Notes: a model not told the origin generated them from the letters alone. A DNA stretch of 64,000 bases from Lepidurus packardi (GCA_023053545.1 JAKZAN010000003.1:777501-841500), one strand, 5' to 3'. Shown: positions 1 through 11,236, counted from the first letter of the stretch. Translations and numbers: made by a program.

Positions 1-7
1 AGCTGAT

Positions 8-3000
8 GTGATTTGTAATGCTATCTTAGATAGTGGGAGCCAGTGCACCCTGTTGAGCTCGTACGTAGCCGATCATTTGTCAGACTTGGTAATGAGACCT
101 AGTCAGTGTCAGGTTACGACTGCTAAGAGGGATTTAGCCTTAAAAGTAGAGGGCGAAGCCAAAGTAGCCTTGTCTTGGGGTAAGAAGGGAGAAGTTAGTT
201 TGAATGTATTAATTGTGAACTGTCATGATGAGTTGATTCTTGGCATGGATTTCCTAAAAGCTACTTATGCCCAACTTGATTTTGGTAAAGGTACGTTAAG
301 ATTACTTGGCCAAGAGGTACTGTTGGATGCGTTCAGAGGTCCAGTTAAGATCAGAGAAGCCGTGGTTTTGACACCTGACTCTGAAACTTTTTTATCTGCT
401 TCAGTCCGTTTGCCCTTTTGTTCGCGTAGAGTCGAGTTAGGAGAAACTTTAATTATAGAACCGTGTAAAGAGTTCGTAGGCAAAGGAATCCTAGTTGCTA
501 GAGCTTGTGTTAACGACACCAGTGAAGTAGTTACCGTATTGATTTGCAACACGGCAGATCAGCCGTTTAGGTTAGAGGCAGATTCCGTCATTGGTGAAGT
601 GTCAGCTGCCTTGTTGACTGACGAGGTGTTACCACCTTGTAGTCGAGCTAATGTAGGTCCAGGGGAGGAGACATCCGTTTGGCCTCCCCAGCTGAAAGAG
701 TTATCCGACCAGCAGTCCAGTAAGGTACGTTCCCTTCTGGAAGAGTACAAAGATGTATTTTCTCTCCACGGTGAGGTGGGTCGCGTGAAGGAGGTTAGTC
801 ATAAGATCGTGACGACGGGTCATCCGATCAAGCAGGTGCCCTATAGAGTACCAGTTCATTTGCGAGATGTAGTGCATGAGCAGATAAGGGACATGCTTGA
901 TTCCGGTATAATCGAGCCAAGTACATCCCCATGGGCTAGTCCCATAGTATTGGTCAAAAAGAAGGATGACTCTTATCGATTTTGTGTTGACTTCCGCAAA
1001 GTCAATAATGTGACCGTAAAAGATAGTTACCCCTTGCCTAGGATTGATGATTTGTTAGGTGCAATAGGTACCGCTAGTTGGTACACGAGTTTGGATCAGA
1101 GAAGCGGGTATTGGCAGGTTCCGATGGACGTAGATTCGCAAGAAGTTACTGCTTTTACTATGAGCGAAGGGTTGTACCAGTTCCGCGTTCTACCGTTTGG
1201 ATTATGCAACGCCACAAGTACGTTCCAGCGGATGATGAACCGAGTTCTGACAGGTCTTCAGTGGCAAATTGCATTAATTTATCTTGATGATGTGTTGGTG
1301 TTTAGTTCAAGTTTCGATAAGCACCTTGAAGATGTGAGGTTAGTATTAGACCGGTTGAGAGAACATGGGTTAAAACTGAACCCTGAAAAGTGCAGTTTCT
1401 TTACCCGTGAAGTTACGTTCTTGGGTCACGTTCTCGCAGGTGACAAAATTAGACCAGCCTTAGATAAATCCGAGAAGGTCCGAAAATGGCCTGTCCCACA
1501 AAATGTCAGAGAGGTTAGGCAGTTCATTGGGTTGTGTAGCTATTATCGTCATTTTGTACCAGATTTCGCGCGGATTGTAGCACCCATTGTTCGGTTAACT
1601 CGTAAAGAAGTACCGTTTGTGTGGAGTGATGAGTGTGGTTTAGCTTTTGGCCAGCTAAAGGATAAACTTTGTTCCGAGCCCGTTTTACGTAACATTGACC
1701 TGGGTAGGCCGCTTATTCTGACAACTGACGCCAGTAGGGTGGGTTGGGGCGCAGTGTTGTCGCAAGAAGACGACGAGGGTTTGGATTATGCTGTTTCGTA
1801 TGCGTCAGGTTTGTGGAAACCCGCGGAGGTGAATTATTCCACGACGGAGCAAGAGTTTTTGGCTCTGTTGAATGGTATCGAAAAATACCGACATTATTTG
1901 CTCTGTCGTCCATTCACCATAATAACCGACCACCAGGCGTTGAAGTTTTGGCGTTCGTTGGGGGATAGATCTCCTCGACTGGCTAGATGGGTATTGTGGT
2001 TAGGTCAATACAGTTTCGAGGTCCGGCACCGTCCGGGTAAAGATATTCCCCATGCTGATGCTCTGTCTCGTCAATGTCGTAAGTTGAGCGTTCCCGACGA
2101 GCAAAACACTAGTTATGAATGGTTTATCAAGTATTTGCGATCTAGTGCTGAGGGTAATATGCCCATTCCTGACGATCTGTCTGACGAGGTTCGTTTTTAT
2201 CTCGGAGATTCAGCTGATTATACCACTGATGGTATCAGGATTTATCGTAGTACTGACGGAAGCGGGTCGCAAGGTTTTCAGCAAGTGGTTCCACCATTGT
2301 TGCGCAATGAAGTGTTGCGGTTGGCTCATGAAGCTCCAACCGCAGGGCATTTAGGGGTTCGCAAGACGCTTTCGCGTGTCACTCCTATGTATTATTGGTA
2401 TAACCTTAAGAAGCAGGTTAGGGAGTATTGTCGGCAGTGTCCTAGTTGTTTATCAACGAAGATTGATTCTCGCCCACACCGTCAGCCGTTAAAATTCGTG
2501 CCTGTCATTGGCGAGCCGTTTTCTCAAATCTCAATGGACATTCTGTCGTTGACAAGGGCTAGTTCAGGAAATAAATATGTCTTGGTCGTTTCTGATTTGT
2601 TCACGAAATGGGTGGAGGTTTATGCGCTGTCTGATCAGACCGCGGAGAGTGTCTGTAATTGTTTAGTCAACTTTATTTGTCGTTTCGGAATCCCCAAGTC
2701 GATTCTCACCGACCAAGGGACAAATTTTGAGTCTCACTTGATAAGAGGTTTGTGTGCAAGGTTAGGGATCAAGAAATTGCGCACTACGCCATATCACCCT
2801 GCGTGTAACGGACAAACTGAAAGGTTTAATCGCACTCTTTGTGAAATGTTAACCCATTATGTGGCCACCAACCAGAAGGATTGGGACAAGTGGTTGGATG
2901 TAGTTGTATTAGCGTATAGAACCGCAGAGCATGCCGTTACAGGTTACAGTCCCTTTGAGTTAGTGTTTGGGAGACAGGCAAGGGTCCCCTTAATCTCTGA

Positions 3001-3505
3001 GTTACTAGACGACTCTTCTGAGGTCGAGGAACAGAGTTCATATGATGATTATGTAAAGAAGTTATGTAAGGGGTTGTCAGAGGCCAGAGGGTTAGCTTTA
3101 GGTTCTGTTCATTCTTTGACCTGTGAAGATGTAGATGGGGATCGGAACAATTTCCGGTTGGGGGACGAGGTATTTTTAAAAGTGTTTCAACCCAAACGAG
3201 GGTTGCTGTCTAAATTGGCTCCTAGGGCGGTGGGCCCGTTCCGGATTATCCGTTGCTTGCCCCCGGATTTTGTCATTCAGCGAGGGCGTGTCCGTAAGTT
3301 GGTGCATGGATCTAACTTACGTCGCGTACCGGATGGAATACGACCGATGGCAACAGTGAAGCCCCGAAGCCCAGACGAAGTCCCGTGTGGTGAAGCCAAT
3401 TTGGATTCAGAAAGTGGTACGTCTGAAGATGGTTTCCTGACTAAAAATTTCACCAGCAGTCGAGGCCGTAGACGAGTGCCGAACCGAAGATACCTCGACG
3501 ATTGA
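8..3505 (+). CDS. Gypsy (Ty3-type) LTR retrotransposon pol polyprotein, 3' part of the element
   Basis: One open frame of 1,165 codons encodes the pol enzymes of a Gypsy-superfamily element in the usual order. An aspartic protease starts with DSG at residues 8-10. The reverse transcriptase has its YLDD box at about 425-428, and RNase H follows with a TTDAS motif. The integrase has a zinc-binding HHCC region from about residue 774 and a core with a TDQGTNF motif and GQTERFNR. A GPF-type module lies near the end. The frame is already open at the window edge, so the true start and gag lie outside. The part seen looks whole. The LTR follows about 80 bp after the stop. It is a mobile element, not a host gene. 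Confidence 0.95.
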   Translation: MICNAILDSGSQCTLLSSYVADHLSDLVMRPSQCQVTTAKRDLALKVEGEAKVALSWGKKGEVSLNVLIVNCHDELILGMDFLKATYAQLDFGKGTLRLLGQEVLLDAFRGPVKIREAVVLTPDSETFLSASVRLPFCSRRVELGETLIIEPCKEFVGKGILVARACVNDTSEVVTVLICNTADQPFRLEADSVIGEVSAALLTDEVLPPCSRANVGPGEETSVWPPQLKELSDQQSSKVRSLLEEYKDVFSLHGEVGRVKEVSHKIVTTGHPIKQVPYRVPVHLRDVVHEQIRDMLDSGIIEPSTSPWASPIVLVKKKDDSYRFCVDFRKVNNVTVKDSYPLPRIDDLLGAIGTASWYTSLDQRSGYWQVPMDVDSQEVTAFTMSEGLYQFRVLPFGLCNATSTFQRMMNRVLTGLQWQIALIYLDDVLVFSSSFDKHLEDVRLVLDRLREHGLKLNPEKCSFFTREVTFLGHVLAGDKIRPALDKSEKVRKWPVPQNVREVRQFIGLCSYYRHFVPDFARIVAPIVRLTRKEVPFVWSDECGLAFGQLKDKLCSEPVLRNIDLGRPLILTTDASRVGWGAVLSQEDDEGLDYAVSYASGLWKPAEVNYSTTEQEFLALLNGIEKYRHYLLCRPFTIITDHQALKFWRSLGDRSPRLARWVLWLGQYSFEVRHRPGKDIPHADALSRQCRKLSVPDEQNTSYEWFIKYLRSSAEGNMPIPDDLSDEVRFYLGDSADYTTDGIRIYRSTDGSGSQGFQQVVPPLLRNEVLRLAHEAPTAGHLGVRKTLSRVTPMYYWYNLKKQVREYCRQCPSCLSTKIDSRPHRQPLKFVPVIGEPFSQISMDILSLTRASSGNKYVLVVSDLFTKWVEVYALSDQTAESVCNCLVNFICRFGIPKSILTDQGTNFESHLIRGLCARLGIKKLRTTPYHPACNGQTERFNRTLCEMLTHYVATNQKDWDKWLDVVVLAYRTAEHAVTGYSPFELVFGRQARVPLISELLDDSSEVEEQSSYDDYVKKLCKGLSEARGLALGSVHSLTCEDVDGDRNNFRLGDEVFLKVFQPKRGLLSKLAPRAVGPFRIIRCLPPDFVIQRGRVRKLVHGSNLRRVPDGIRPMATVKPRSPDEVPCGEANLDSESGTSEDGFLTKNFTSSRGRRRVPNRRYLDD

Positions 3506-3583
3506 ACCCTCCCCCCCAGCTCCAGTTGTGTGTGTATGTTCGTGTTTTCTTTTGTTTATGGGGTGTGAAATAGAGGTGGAGGA

Positions 3584-3955
3584 TGTTGAGATCCCCACAC
3601 GTGGCGATACCCCTGGCTTTCCTCCGATGTGGACAAGTTCTTCTGATAGGGGTTTAGAAGTTGTGTAGAAGTTGTGTTGTCCTTCAGGAGAACTATGTAA
3701 GTCCACGTCGGTGGAAAACCGAGGGTATAAGTACAAGTGGCACACGACGCGGGTATAAAAGGTGAAGCCTGGGTCGCGACCAAGGCAGTCTACCCGCAGT
3801 TGTTGTTATGTGCTGTATTCCGACTGAGACGAAACACTTGGGTTCTGTCATGACAGTGTTTTTGGTCTGTGAGTATAAGTGTGCTGTTTCTCTACTTTCT
3901 TCATTACTAAATAAAACTATTAAAAACCGCCTGCCTACGTCTACCTTGTTAAGTT
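3584..3955 (+). repeat. 3' LTR of the Gypsy element
   Basis: A purine-rich tract (about 3,571-3,583) is followed at once by TGTTGAGATCCCC, the usual start of a Gypsy LTR just after pol. Inside are TATAAAA at 3,754-3,760 and AATAAA at 3,910-3,915, as expected for promoter and polyadenylation signals. The right boundary is uncertain: I did not find a clear closing CA, so 3,955 is approximate. The 5' LTR lies outside the window, so LTR divergence cannot be judged. Confidence 0.75.
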
Positions 3956-4084
3956 GTTGAGTTTAATAAAAGTAAGAAACTCAGCAGTACTAAGTGACAA
4001 ATAAAACCAATTTACCAAGAAAAAGTAAAAATAAAACTGTGGAAAGTTTTCAAACTGGCCAGTGAAAAACAAACGTATGTTTAG
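3956..4084. other. short A/T-rich spacer without recognisable feature
   Basis: Lies between the Gypsy LTR and the left arm of the large inverted repeat. I see no gene or repeat in it. Confidence 0.4.
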
Positions 4085-4678
4085 GAAAGTCAGAGCGTTG
4101 TCTAAACGTTGGGACAAAGCAGAATAGTTCACAAACCACGTGTTGCACTGTGGGGCAACTGAGGTTAAATTAGGAATACAGATTAAGTCTAAGTGATAGG
4201 GAATATTTCCAACTTGTTTCTTACCTCTAAACCTTCGGAAAAGTACCACTTTTTAAGCCACTTATTCTGACAAAACACGCTAAACGCCACCAGAAGAGGC
4301 TTCCTTAGGGGATGCCGCCCAGCCACAGCTGCGTTCTGGGCAATAACAGCAGGTTTTGGGCATTAACGGTTCAAACAGAACTAGTTTGTTTTGAAATATT
4401 TCCCTTTTTCTAACTCACTTATTCAATAATGATAATTAACTGTCAAATTTAACTGCGCTCTCTAAAATTGATGGGAATGGGAGGATTTAATTTTTAATTT
4501 AAGCTAAATTTTAGAAAATTCATTGTAGAGAACTAATTTTTAAATAACTCAATTAACTAACGATTAGCCAACTAAGAAATAAACTGATTACCAACTACAT
4601 GCAAAAAGGGTAATTTAGCAAAAGGTTTAACTCAAGCCATTTCTTTATGTACTGGTAGTGAACCTTAGAGATTCTAAA

Positions 4679-5540
4679 TTAATAATAAGTTGATAAAAAC
4701 GACGGATTACTTGTCATGGAATTGGCCCTGTAGTTCGGTAACAAGGGTGGAGGGTGAAAGATTTCCTTATGAGCCGCGTAAGGACTCTGGAATTTGACCA
4801 CTTCCATATCGTACAAGTCAAGCCAATTTTCACTCCACTCCTCGTATTTAATCGGTCCAAACAAACTACGAGCATATGAACCAACCATGCATTGGTCCCA
4901 GTAGTTTTTTAATGAATCAAGTAAACGTTCGACAAAGACTTGCAGATTCTCGCCTTTACGGCGAACTAAATGACTTGCTGTCGCATGAGCAGCATCACTT
5001 TCAACGGACGGGTCCAAAAACTTGGTTAACTCTGTCAAATCAAATGTCACTTAATCACTCTGTCACAAATGAAGATTAAAAAGGAGCTTGAAAGCTTTTC
5101 CTAATGAATGATGGCTTTCTTCTGAGGAACCAGTGGAAATTGTATCGTCCAAACTGGAAGAGGCGTGGCTACCTTGAGCAGGGTCTTCTTTTGCCTATCT
5201 TATGTTTTAAGCACCTTTGGAACTGATCGTGAGGCGTGAGATGTCTAAGAGGTCGATTTTCACGCCAGCGGCAAGCAAAGGAGTGGCTGAAGTGAGGCCT
5301 GGCATGCAATGTTGGATTACAAAAGCTTATGGTTTACAGGGTGCGAGGTAAGGGTTGAGGATAAGCAGTTGAAAACTAGAGAATGAGTACCTAAGGCTTT
5401 GTCTCTAGCGTCTGCTTCTTCTTGGATTGCATCAACAGTAGCCAGGGGTTCCAAAGGCTGCTTGGTTTTGTTCTTGAAGGAATGGCTATAGAGCAATTTC
5501 AAAGCTCCAATATACGAGCTGATAGAGGTATTAACCAAGG
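4679..5540 (-). other. coding-like block in the left arm, unknown product
   Basis: The minus strand holds a 123-codon open stretch (4,679-5,050) ending in SNPSFLSTYY, and a second open stretch at 5,317-5,538. Both have diverged copies in the opposite arm (21,600-22,320, plus strand). In the aligned part, such as RSLFGPIKYEEWSENWLDL against RSLFGPKKYEEWSESWLDL, the frame is kept and changes are few. Between the two stretches is a Ser/His-rich segment containing SSEESHHSLGKAFK. This could be exons of a gene captured by the repeat, or the element's own protein. I do not recognise a domain. No start, splice or promoter can be fixed. Confidence 0.3.
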
Positions 5541-6229
5541 TATTGACTACAAGGTACTAACCTTGTAGTCACTAGAAGCTCGCCTTATTTTATATTGTAA
5601 AATTTGTTAAATAATACTTAGCTAGTTTACCAAGCCATTGTAGAATGGCTGATGGAAAATCGGTTTTCCGGCCAGCAGATTTGTTTGATAGTCAACTGTC
5701 ATTGTATCTATGCAAAAAGGCTGATAATAAGTTACTTGATAATAAGTGACAATAAGTATAAGTTACCATAAAACTTTTGGGTAAATCTGCTGGAAACCCA
5801 AGCCCAAATATTACGATTTGGAAGTATCAAATTAACCAGGTATGTCACATTATTTCATGTAAGTTTTGTCCCTGTTCCTTGGAGATCGCATAATTTACTA
5901 TTTACAAATCCACTGGAATCTAAAAAAAAAGTCAATTTGTAGTAAACCAAAGAAAAACTCTGGCCGAGAATACACACGACGTTTAGGGATACCGTTTAGT
6001 GTTCTGCTTTGGAATCCTTTGGACGCACTAACGTTACTGGAATGACTTTGAATTAACTAAATGTACTCGTTCCACGCATACTTGCCTTGAAAACAAACAA
6101 AAACACAAATTTGTCGTAGTAAACAGTGAACGACGGATGGCCCGTAGCGGAGCAGTGGTCATGCCTAACCGTCCTCTTTCTCACCCAACCAAGAAACACC
6201 CCGACGTATAAACATGTGACGTTTAGGGC

Positions 6230-6420
6230 AAGGGTCTATTGCGTTGCACACGTTTCAAATGACGTTCATTTGAAGGTTACCCGAAGCCAAAAAAAGGCCC
6301 CTGAGGTAATTGAAGGTTATTTATAGGGCATTTGAAGGTTACATGAAAGTCATTGAAAGTTATCTGGAGCCAGGAAAGGCTGTTGAGGGCATTGAAGGTT
6401 ATTTAGAGGTCATTGAACCG
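6230..6420 (+). repeat. minisatellite, GAAGGTTA-type units (left arm)
   Basis: Irregular tandem units of about 20-30 bp are built on CATTGAAGGTTATTTAGAGG. The same block is found inverted at about 20,495-20,640 in the right arm. Confidence 0.6.
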
Positions 6421-7039
6421 AATTCGTCATCAGGAGCCGCCTTATCACAATGCGTCAGTGGGTTTTAATAATATACCTGTCTCTTCTTGTTTTTCCCAGG
6501 GCGAACTTGTCACTTGCACTCCAACTGTTGAGGCACTTTGCGCTAGCTAAATCTAATCTAGTTAGGTTCTAGTTCATTCGGTAACGGAAATCCCGCCCAT
6601 TCCGTGCAGAATGTGGTCAATACCCTGTTGCCGTACCTTCAGAGCCAGGACAATGCTCTTGCGAAGGAAAGTAAAGACGAAAGTCAGTGTTTGTGGAATC
6701 TACAAAAGAAGTACCTTTCTAGGAGCTGGTATAGAAGTTGTAAGACTAAGCGGTTGTGGAATTTCCCCTGTAGCTTTCGTTGTTGTCTGTTCTTTCAATT
6801 CCTTAATCGGGGCCAGGACCTTGTTGGTTTCGAAAAATTTTCAATGCCTATCCAATGTCCACCATGTGGTCGTTTGTTCATAGACTCTATGATACTTGTT
6901 TACCTGGGACCTTGTCATTCATCATTAGCTCATTAGCGTTTGTTGGTTTTCCCTGCACTAGCAGTTGACACATTCTTGAGGAGCCTAGCAGTGCCGACCG
7001 ATGCGATGTAGCTTAGTAACCATTGTAAACATTCCGATT

Positions 7040-7420
7040 ATGTCGAAATCAAACTTCAAACAAATCGGAAGTAGCAAAACAAAAAATTTTCAAATCGAAC
7101 GTTGCAAACATTAGAAACTGCCCTTACAACAGTAATGTAGATTAAACAATTTTTAAACGTTTTTCTCTACAGTTTGTGCGTATCAGAATTCAAACAAATC
7201 TGCAAGAAGCAAAACAAACTCGTCCGAATCAAGCGTTATAAACTAAACAAACTACTGTGACAGTAATGTAGATGCAACTATTCTCAATAGTTTTAGCAAT
7301 GTTTTTTACACACCAGAATTCATACAAATTTGCAAGAAGCAAAATTGTTCGAAGCAAACGTTGTAAACTTTAAAATCTGCGGTGACAGTAATGTAGCTAG
7401 AATTATTTTAAAAGTTTTTG
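7040..7420 (+). repeat. tandem repeat of about 128 bp with CAGTAATGTAG motif (left arm)
   Basis: Three diverged units share the sequence AAACAAATCTGCAAGAAGC followed by GTGACAGTAATGTAG. The AGTAATGTAG motif falls at 7,131, 7,262 and 7,387, giving spacings of 131 and 125 bp. Related single units, some inverted, occur at about 7,470, 8,325, 8,553 and 8,807. Where two face each other they form the near-palindrome TACATTAC-TGTCACG-GTAATGTA. Confidence 0.65.
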
Positions 7421-7689
7421 TGTAATTTCATTAAAATTGAACTTTAAATAACTGTTGTAGAAACAATGTGATGTACATTACTGTCACGGTAATGTATGGA
7501 TTCGAAGAATTTGGATGGATTCGAAGGATTCTTTTTCGGTTCGTTATTCTCCATAATATGTTCGCTGTTATTCTTGTGGTTCTCTCGTTCTTTCTCTTGT
7601 GACGGATCCTTATTCTCTTTGAGCGGTGTTGTGTAGCTTGGTTTCCTTCTGGTGGATCCTTATTCTCTTTAAGGTTTTCGGTTGGAACG

Positions 7690-8110
7690 ATAGTGCTCTG
7701 GTAAGGCACCAGTGTGCATTGGTAAAGCACAAGTGTGCACCAGTACTGCACCATTGCAGCACCAGTGTAGCATGCAGTGCGCCCACTGCAACACCCGGTG
7801 CACCCCAGTGCAGCACTCAGATCACCTCAGTGCAAACCAATGTAGCACTCAGTGCGCACCGGTGCTTCATCGGTCCTGCACTCAGTATGCACCGGTATTC
7901 TACCACTGTGCACGGGTGCTGCACCGGTGTAACACCACTGCACCCAGTGCAACACCCGGTGTGCACCAGCCGTTCACTCAGTGTTCACCAGCACGCACCA
8001 GATCAGCACTCACTGTACTCCAGTGCTCAACCAATGCTGCACCAGCCTAGCACTCGATGCACAACAGTGGAGCACTCAGTCCACCCCAGTACTCCAACAG
8101 TACAGTACAT
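7690..8110 (+). repeat. GTGCA/CACCAGTG minisatellite (left arm)
   Basis: About 420 bp of short degenerate units (cores CAGTGCAGCAC, GCACCGGTGC, CACTCAGTGC). Long open frames rich in Cys, His, Ser and Gln run through it on both strands. They are a by-product of the repeat composition and not evidence of a gene. The right arm carries an apparently identical copy at about 18,697-19,117. Confidence 0.75.
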
Positions 8111-9229
8111 TCTGTCCTACTTTTGTCCGAGTTAGGTTCTTCATTCTCTGTCATCTGTTCGCTGATATTCTTGTGGTTCCTCTAATTTTTTCCCTTCTGG
8201 CGCATCCTAATTCCCTTTAAGCTGTTTGATTGGAACGATAATAAATTTCTTTCTTTCAGCAAATTGGTTTGCAGTCCGATTTGCATAAAAAATGAACAAA
8301 CGTATTCTAGATCACCGTAATCTACATTACTGCGACGGTAGTTTGCTGGGCTTAAAAAGTTCCGTTCGAACGATATTCCATTCGAGCAGAAAGTTTGTTG
8401 AGTTTAGAACGTTCGGTTAGAGCGATTTTTGTTAGGTTAGGTTTCATGCAAATCGGACTCCAAACAAGTCTGATGGCAGCCAAACAGATATAGTCCGATT
8501 CGAATATTTTGAATCGTTCGAATCGAATGTTCTAAAGTTAAAAAGTACTGTCAGTAATGTAGATAAGACTATTTAAGAAATTATTTGCTATGTTTATTCC
8601 GAACCAGACTTCAAACGAATCTTCTAGAAGCAAAATAAAATCGCCCCTATCGAACGTTCTGTTAAGCTTCTCTGTATGTGTTGTGCGTATCCTAGAAACG
8701 GGGTCACGCCCGAACCCTTCAGAATAATGGGTAGCGAGGGATCTTCTGGTAAATGGAACGTTCTGGTCCCACGTTTGTCAAACGTATTCTAAAACACGGA
8801 GATCTACGTTACTGTTGCGGTAGTTTATTGAGTTTAGAACGTTCGGTTCGAACGATTTTCGGTTAGGTTATCTAAGAGTGGTAACCTTAAAAGTATTGTA
8901 TGGTAAGCTTGTGTGGTATGGTATAAGTGAAAGATGAAGGGTGTCATTCTTGAGACTTGACCAGGATCTGACTAATCGACCTGACGCGTCTTCGCTTGGA
9001 CTGACTCGCACTGGGACTGATTAACTGACATGACCTTGTAACTCTACTATCCATACAAAAGACTGTGCCTCTTAAATACAGCGGTGTTCCGGGTGGAGTG
9101 CCAAGCTCAGGCTAGTCGTCAAGGGTCAACCCCATTGTGACCGGTCCTAGACAATTTCTCCGGAATTGGAAACGTTGCCTTACCAGCCGGGGACGATATA
9201 CGTACGTTTTTGTTGTTACTACGGTTTTC

Positions 9230-9740
9230 GACGGGTTTTCGCAGTTACGACGACTGGACGACTAGGAATCCCAGTGGAGCGAAAAGGCTCAATACCGTGC
9301 GCAACACCTCACTTTTCGTACGGGGATCCTCTCGCATACTTATCTTGAACGAAAAGGCATCGATGCCTGAATTCCATAAAATTCCAAGAGTTCTTTCCAC
9401 CGGTAGCTTATCCAGGTCCACGTTCATCCTGGGATCCAAACATTCCGTTGCTGGTAGGAAGCTTACGACTTTTCGCGAGGAGGAGAGCCATTTTGTTAAA
9501 CGAAAACCGCCTCGGGCCAGCAGTGTGGTGAGTCTCCTGCAAGTGTCAAGTTCTTCACTTCCGGTTTCCACGGAAACCAAATAATTGTCGACGTAGAATT
9601 GTCGCTCGACCTTGTTTTGAAGTTCTGGGGATTCTGGGGCAAAGTCTTTCGCTACTTTTCGAAAACCCTGTTACAAGAAGTGTGGAGGACCCACCAGGAT
9701 TGGAACGAAGCCTTGCCAGATTGGCTGCTAAAATAATGGA
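9230..9740 (-). mobile_element. BEL/Pao fragment: end of the reverse transcriptase region
   Basis: On the minus strand the motifs TLGILWN and LSLFAPLGFL mark the end of a BEL/Pao reverse transcriptase. Orientation and content fit the continuation of the BEL element whose gag, protease and early RT lie at 13,140-16,190, separated by later material. It stops close to the inner edge of the left inverted-repeat arm. It is a broken fossil. Confidence 0.75.
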
Positions 9741-10707
9741 CATTCTGGCTGTGTGAACTTCCGTACATCGAAAACCTCGCTATTCCACGTTTCTTCAAAC
9801 CGCAGGCCTTCAGTGTTCCGTGCAGCTCCACGTGTTCTGCGATGCCTCCTAGACGGGATATGGCGCTGTGGCTTACTTACGTCTTGAGCAAGATAATGGT
9901 ACTGTCAACGTCGCCTTTATAACGGCTAAGGCCCGTGTAGCCCCGATCCGTCAGCTAACCGTACCACGCCTCGAACTACAAGGAACCGTAACCGGAGCTC
10001 GTTTAGCGCAAGCGATCACCGCCGAGCTGCGAGTGACAGTACATGAGACCATATTCTGGACAGACTCCACGACGGTTTTGAAATGGATCAAGTCAAGGAC
10101 CTGTCGGTTTACTACCTTCGTCGCAAACCGGGTCGGCGAGATATTGGAACTCACACTAGCGGAGCAATTGAACCATGTCCCCGGACGGCTGAACCCGGCT
10201 GATGATGCCAACAGAGGTGTGCCCGCTTCTCAGCTTACCCTGCAGCATCGATGGTTCAATGGCCCCGACTTTCTTACCGGACCCAGACCGCTTTGGCCCA
10301 AGTGGCAAGATACCCAGGATTGCTCTATGTCGGACCCCAAAGTCATGCCTAGCAAATGGGCCGGCCACGTTAAGAAGGAAGACAATTTCATCATCACGTT
10401 GATGGCGAATGCGTCCCGACTTAGTCGTTCGAAGAGGATACTGGCCTATTTGATGCTTACCGCTTTCGACGAAGCAGAATTCTTGATCAACGGCCGTCCA
10501 CTAACGAATGTTAGTGTTGATCACACTGACCCAGAACCTCTGAACCCGAACCATTTCCTGCTGGGGAGAGCGAATCGGACGGTCAGAGTAGAGCCGCAAT
10601 CGTGAAGACGGCAACTGGAGAATACACGCGCCCTACCATGAAGCTCTGCTTACTAGAAGAGTCTGCTTTGTAGGAGGTTTTTCCGAGCGCGGAAACAGGG
10701 CCGGCGA
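9741..10707 (+). mobile_element. BEL/Pao fragment: RNase H and parts of the integrase region, internally deleted
   Basis: Plus-strand sequence encodes BEL RNase H motifs (RLELQGT, FWTDSTTVLKWI, PGRLNPADD) followed by remnants of the integrase end (INGRPLTNVSVDHTDPEPL). It is a close relative of the BEL copy at 41,472-43,192, sharing GVPASQLTLQHRWFNGPDFL. It is much shorter than that copy and clearly a broken fossil. It faces the opposite way to the BEL fragments on either side. Confidence 0.85.
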
Positions 10708-11030
10708 CGTTCCGAAATGCTCCGAAAGGACAGAAGACTTTGTATGAACCTTGACCCATGACTCTGTATACGGTTAATTGACGAGACTTGACCTTTGCAT
10801 TCCTTCTTGTCATCAATAACCATGACTAAAACATTATCTGACCTTTCAGCGAATCACCACTTCTGACGTTAACTATACGACTGAACTTTTTGACTATATA
10901 TACCCTATGTCTAAGACAGATCGACACAGCCCAAACGAACATCAAGAAAGTCCACATCGAACATCAATACATCATCTTTCCACTAAAGCCAGTAGACTTG
11001 ATAGTGTCACGGTTTACCTGAAGCTAATTG
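10708..11030 (+). repeat. probable degraded LTR of the adjacent BEL fragment
   Basis: The sequence GCGGAAACAGGGCCGGCGA directly before 10,708 matches the pre-LTR sequence of the BEL copy at 41,472. The following bases (CGTTCCG...) resemble the start of that copy's LTR. The end near 11,030 is a guess, based on weak similarity of GATAGTGTCACGG to the LTR end. Confidence 0.5.
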
Positions 11031-11236
11031 TTAGGGACATTAATTTAATCCGTAACAATGGGAATAGAGCACGCCCCCCTCAAATGGAAAATCCCTCCTT
11101 GTGCAGGAACTCCCTAAATCCCAACACTATAGAAATCAATCCCCTTGGAGTTACTATTTCGCAATCATTTTCATTTCCCGCCGATCCCTCTGAATGTCCA
11201 CTTGATTTCTTGATTTCCACTCGTCCCACTCTAGTC

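Larger units (their letters stand above)
4085..9211 (+). repeat. left arm of a giant inverted repeat (about 5.1 kb)
   Basis: This stretch reappears in reverse complement at about 17,626-22,820. The outer ends match at CGTTTAGACAACGCTCTGAC, and the inner ends match at a CGTACGTATATCGTCC block. Similarity is patchy with indels in the outer part, about 95% by eye near 8.7-8.9 kb, and apparently perfect over the 790 bp at 7,431-8,220. The arm holds a coding-like block, minisatellites and a repeated near-palindromic motif. Structurally it resembles Foldback/Galileo-type elements, which have very long terminal inverted repeats packed with tandem repeats, but no transposase of that class is visible. 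An inverted genomic duplication is the alternative. Confidence 0.85.

Noticed and set aside
1713-1968. Small frames antisense to, or in other frames of, the Gypsy pol
   Set aside because: Shadow frames of a strongly coding region, with no motifs.
7690-8110. Possible CRISPR-like array
   Set aside because: Units are short, degenerate and contiguous without unique spacers. The genome is eukaryotic.
7626-8135. Open frames of 169 and 112 codons, Cys/His-rich, in the minisatellite
   Set aside because: They follow from the repeat unit composition, occur in overlapping frames and on both strands, and show no domain.
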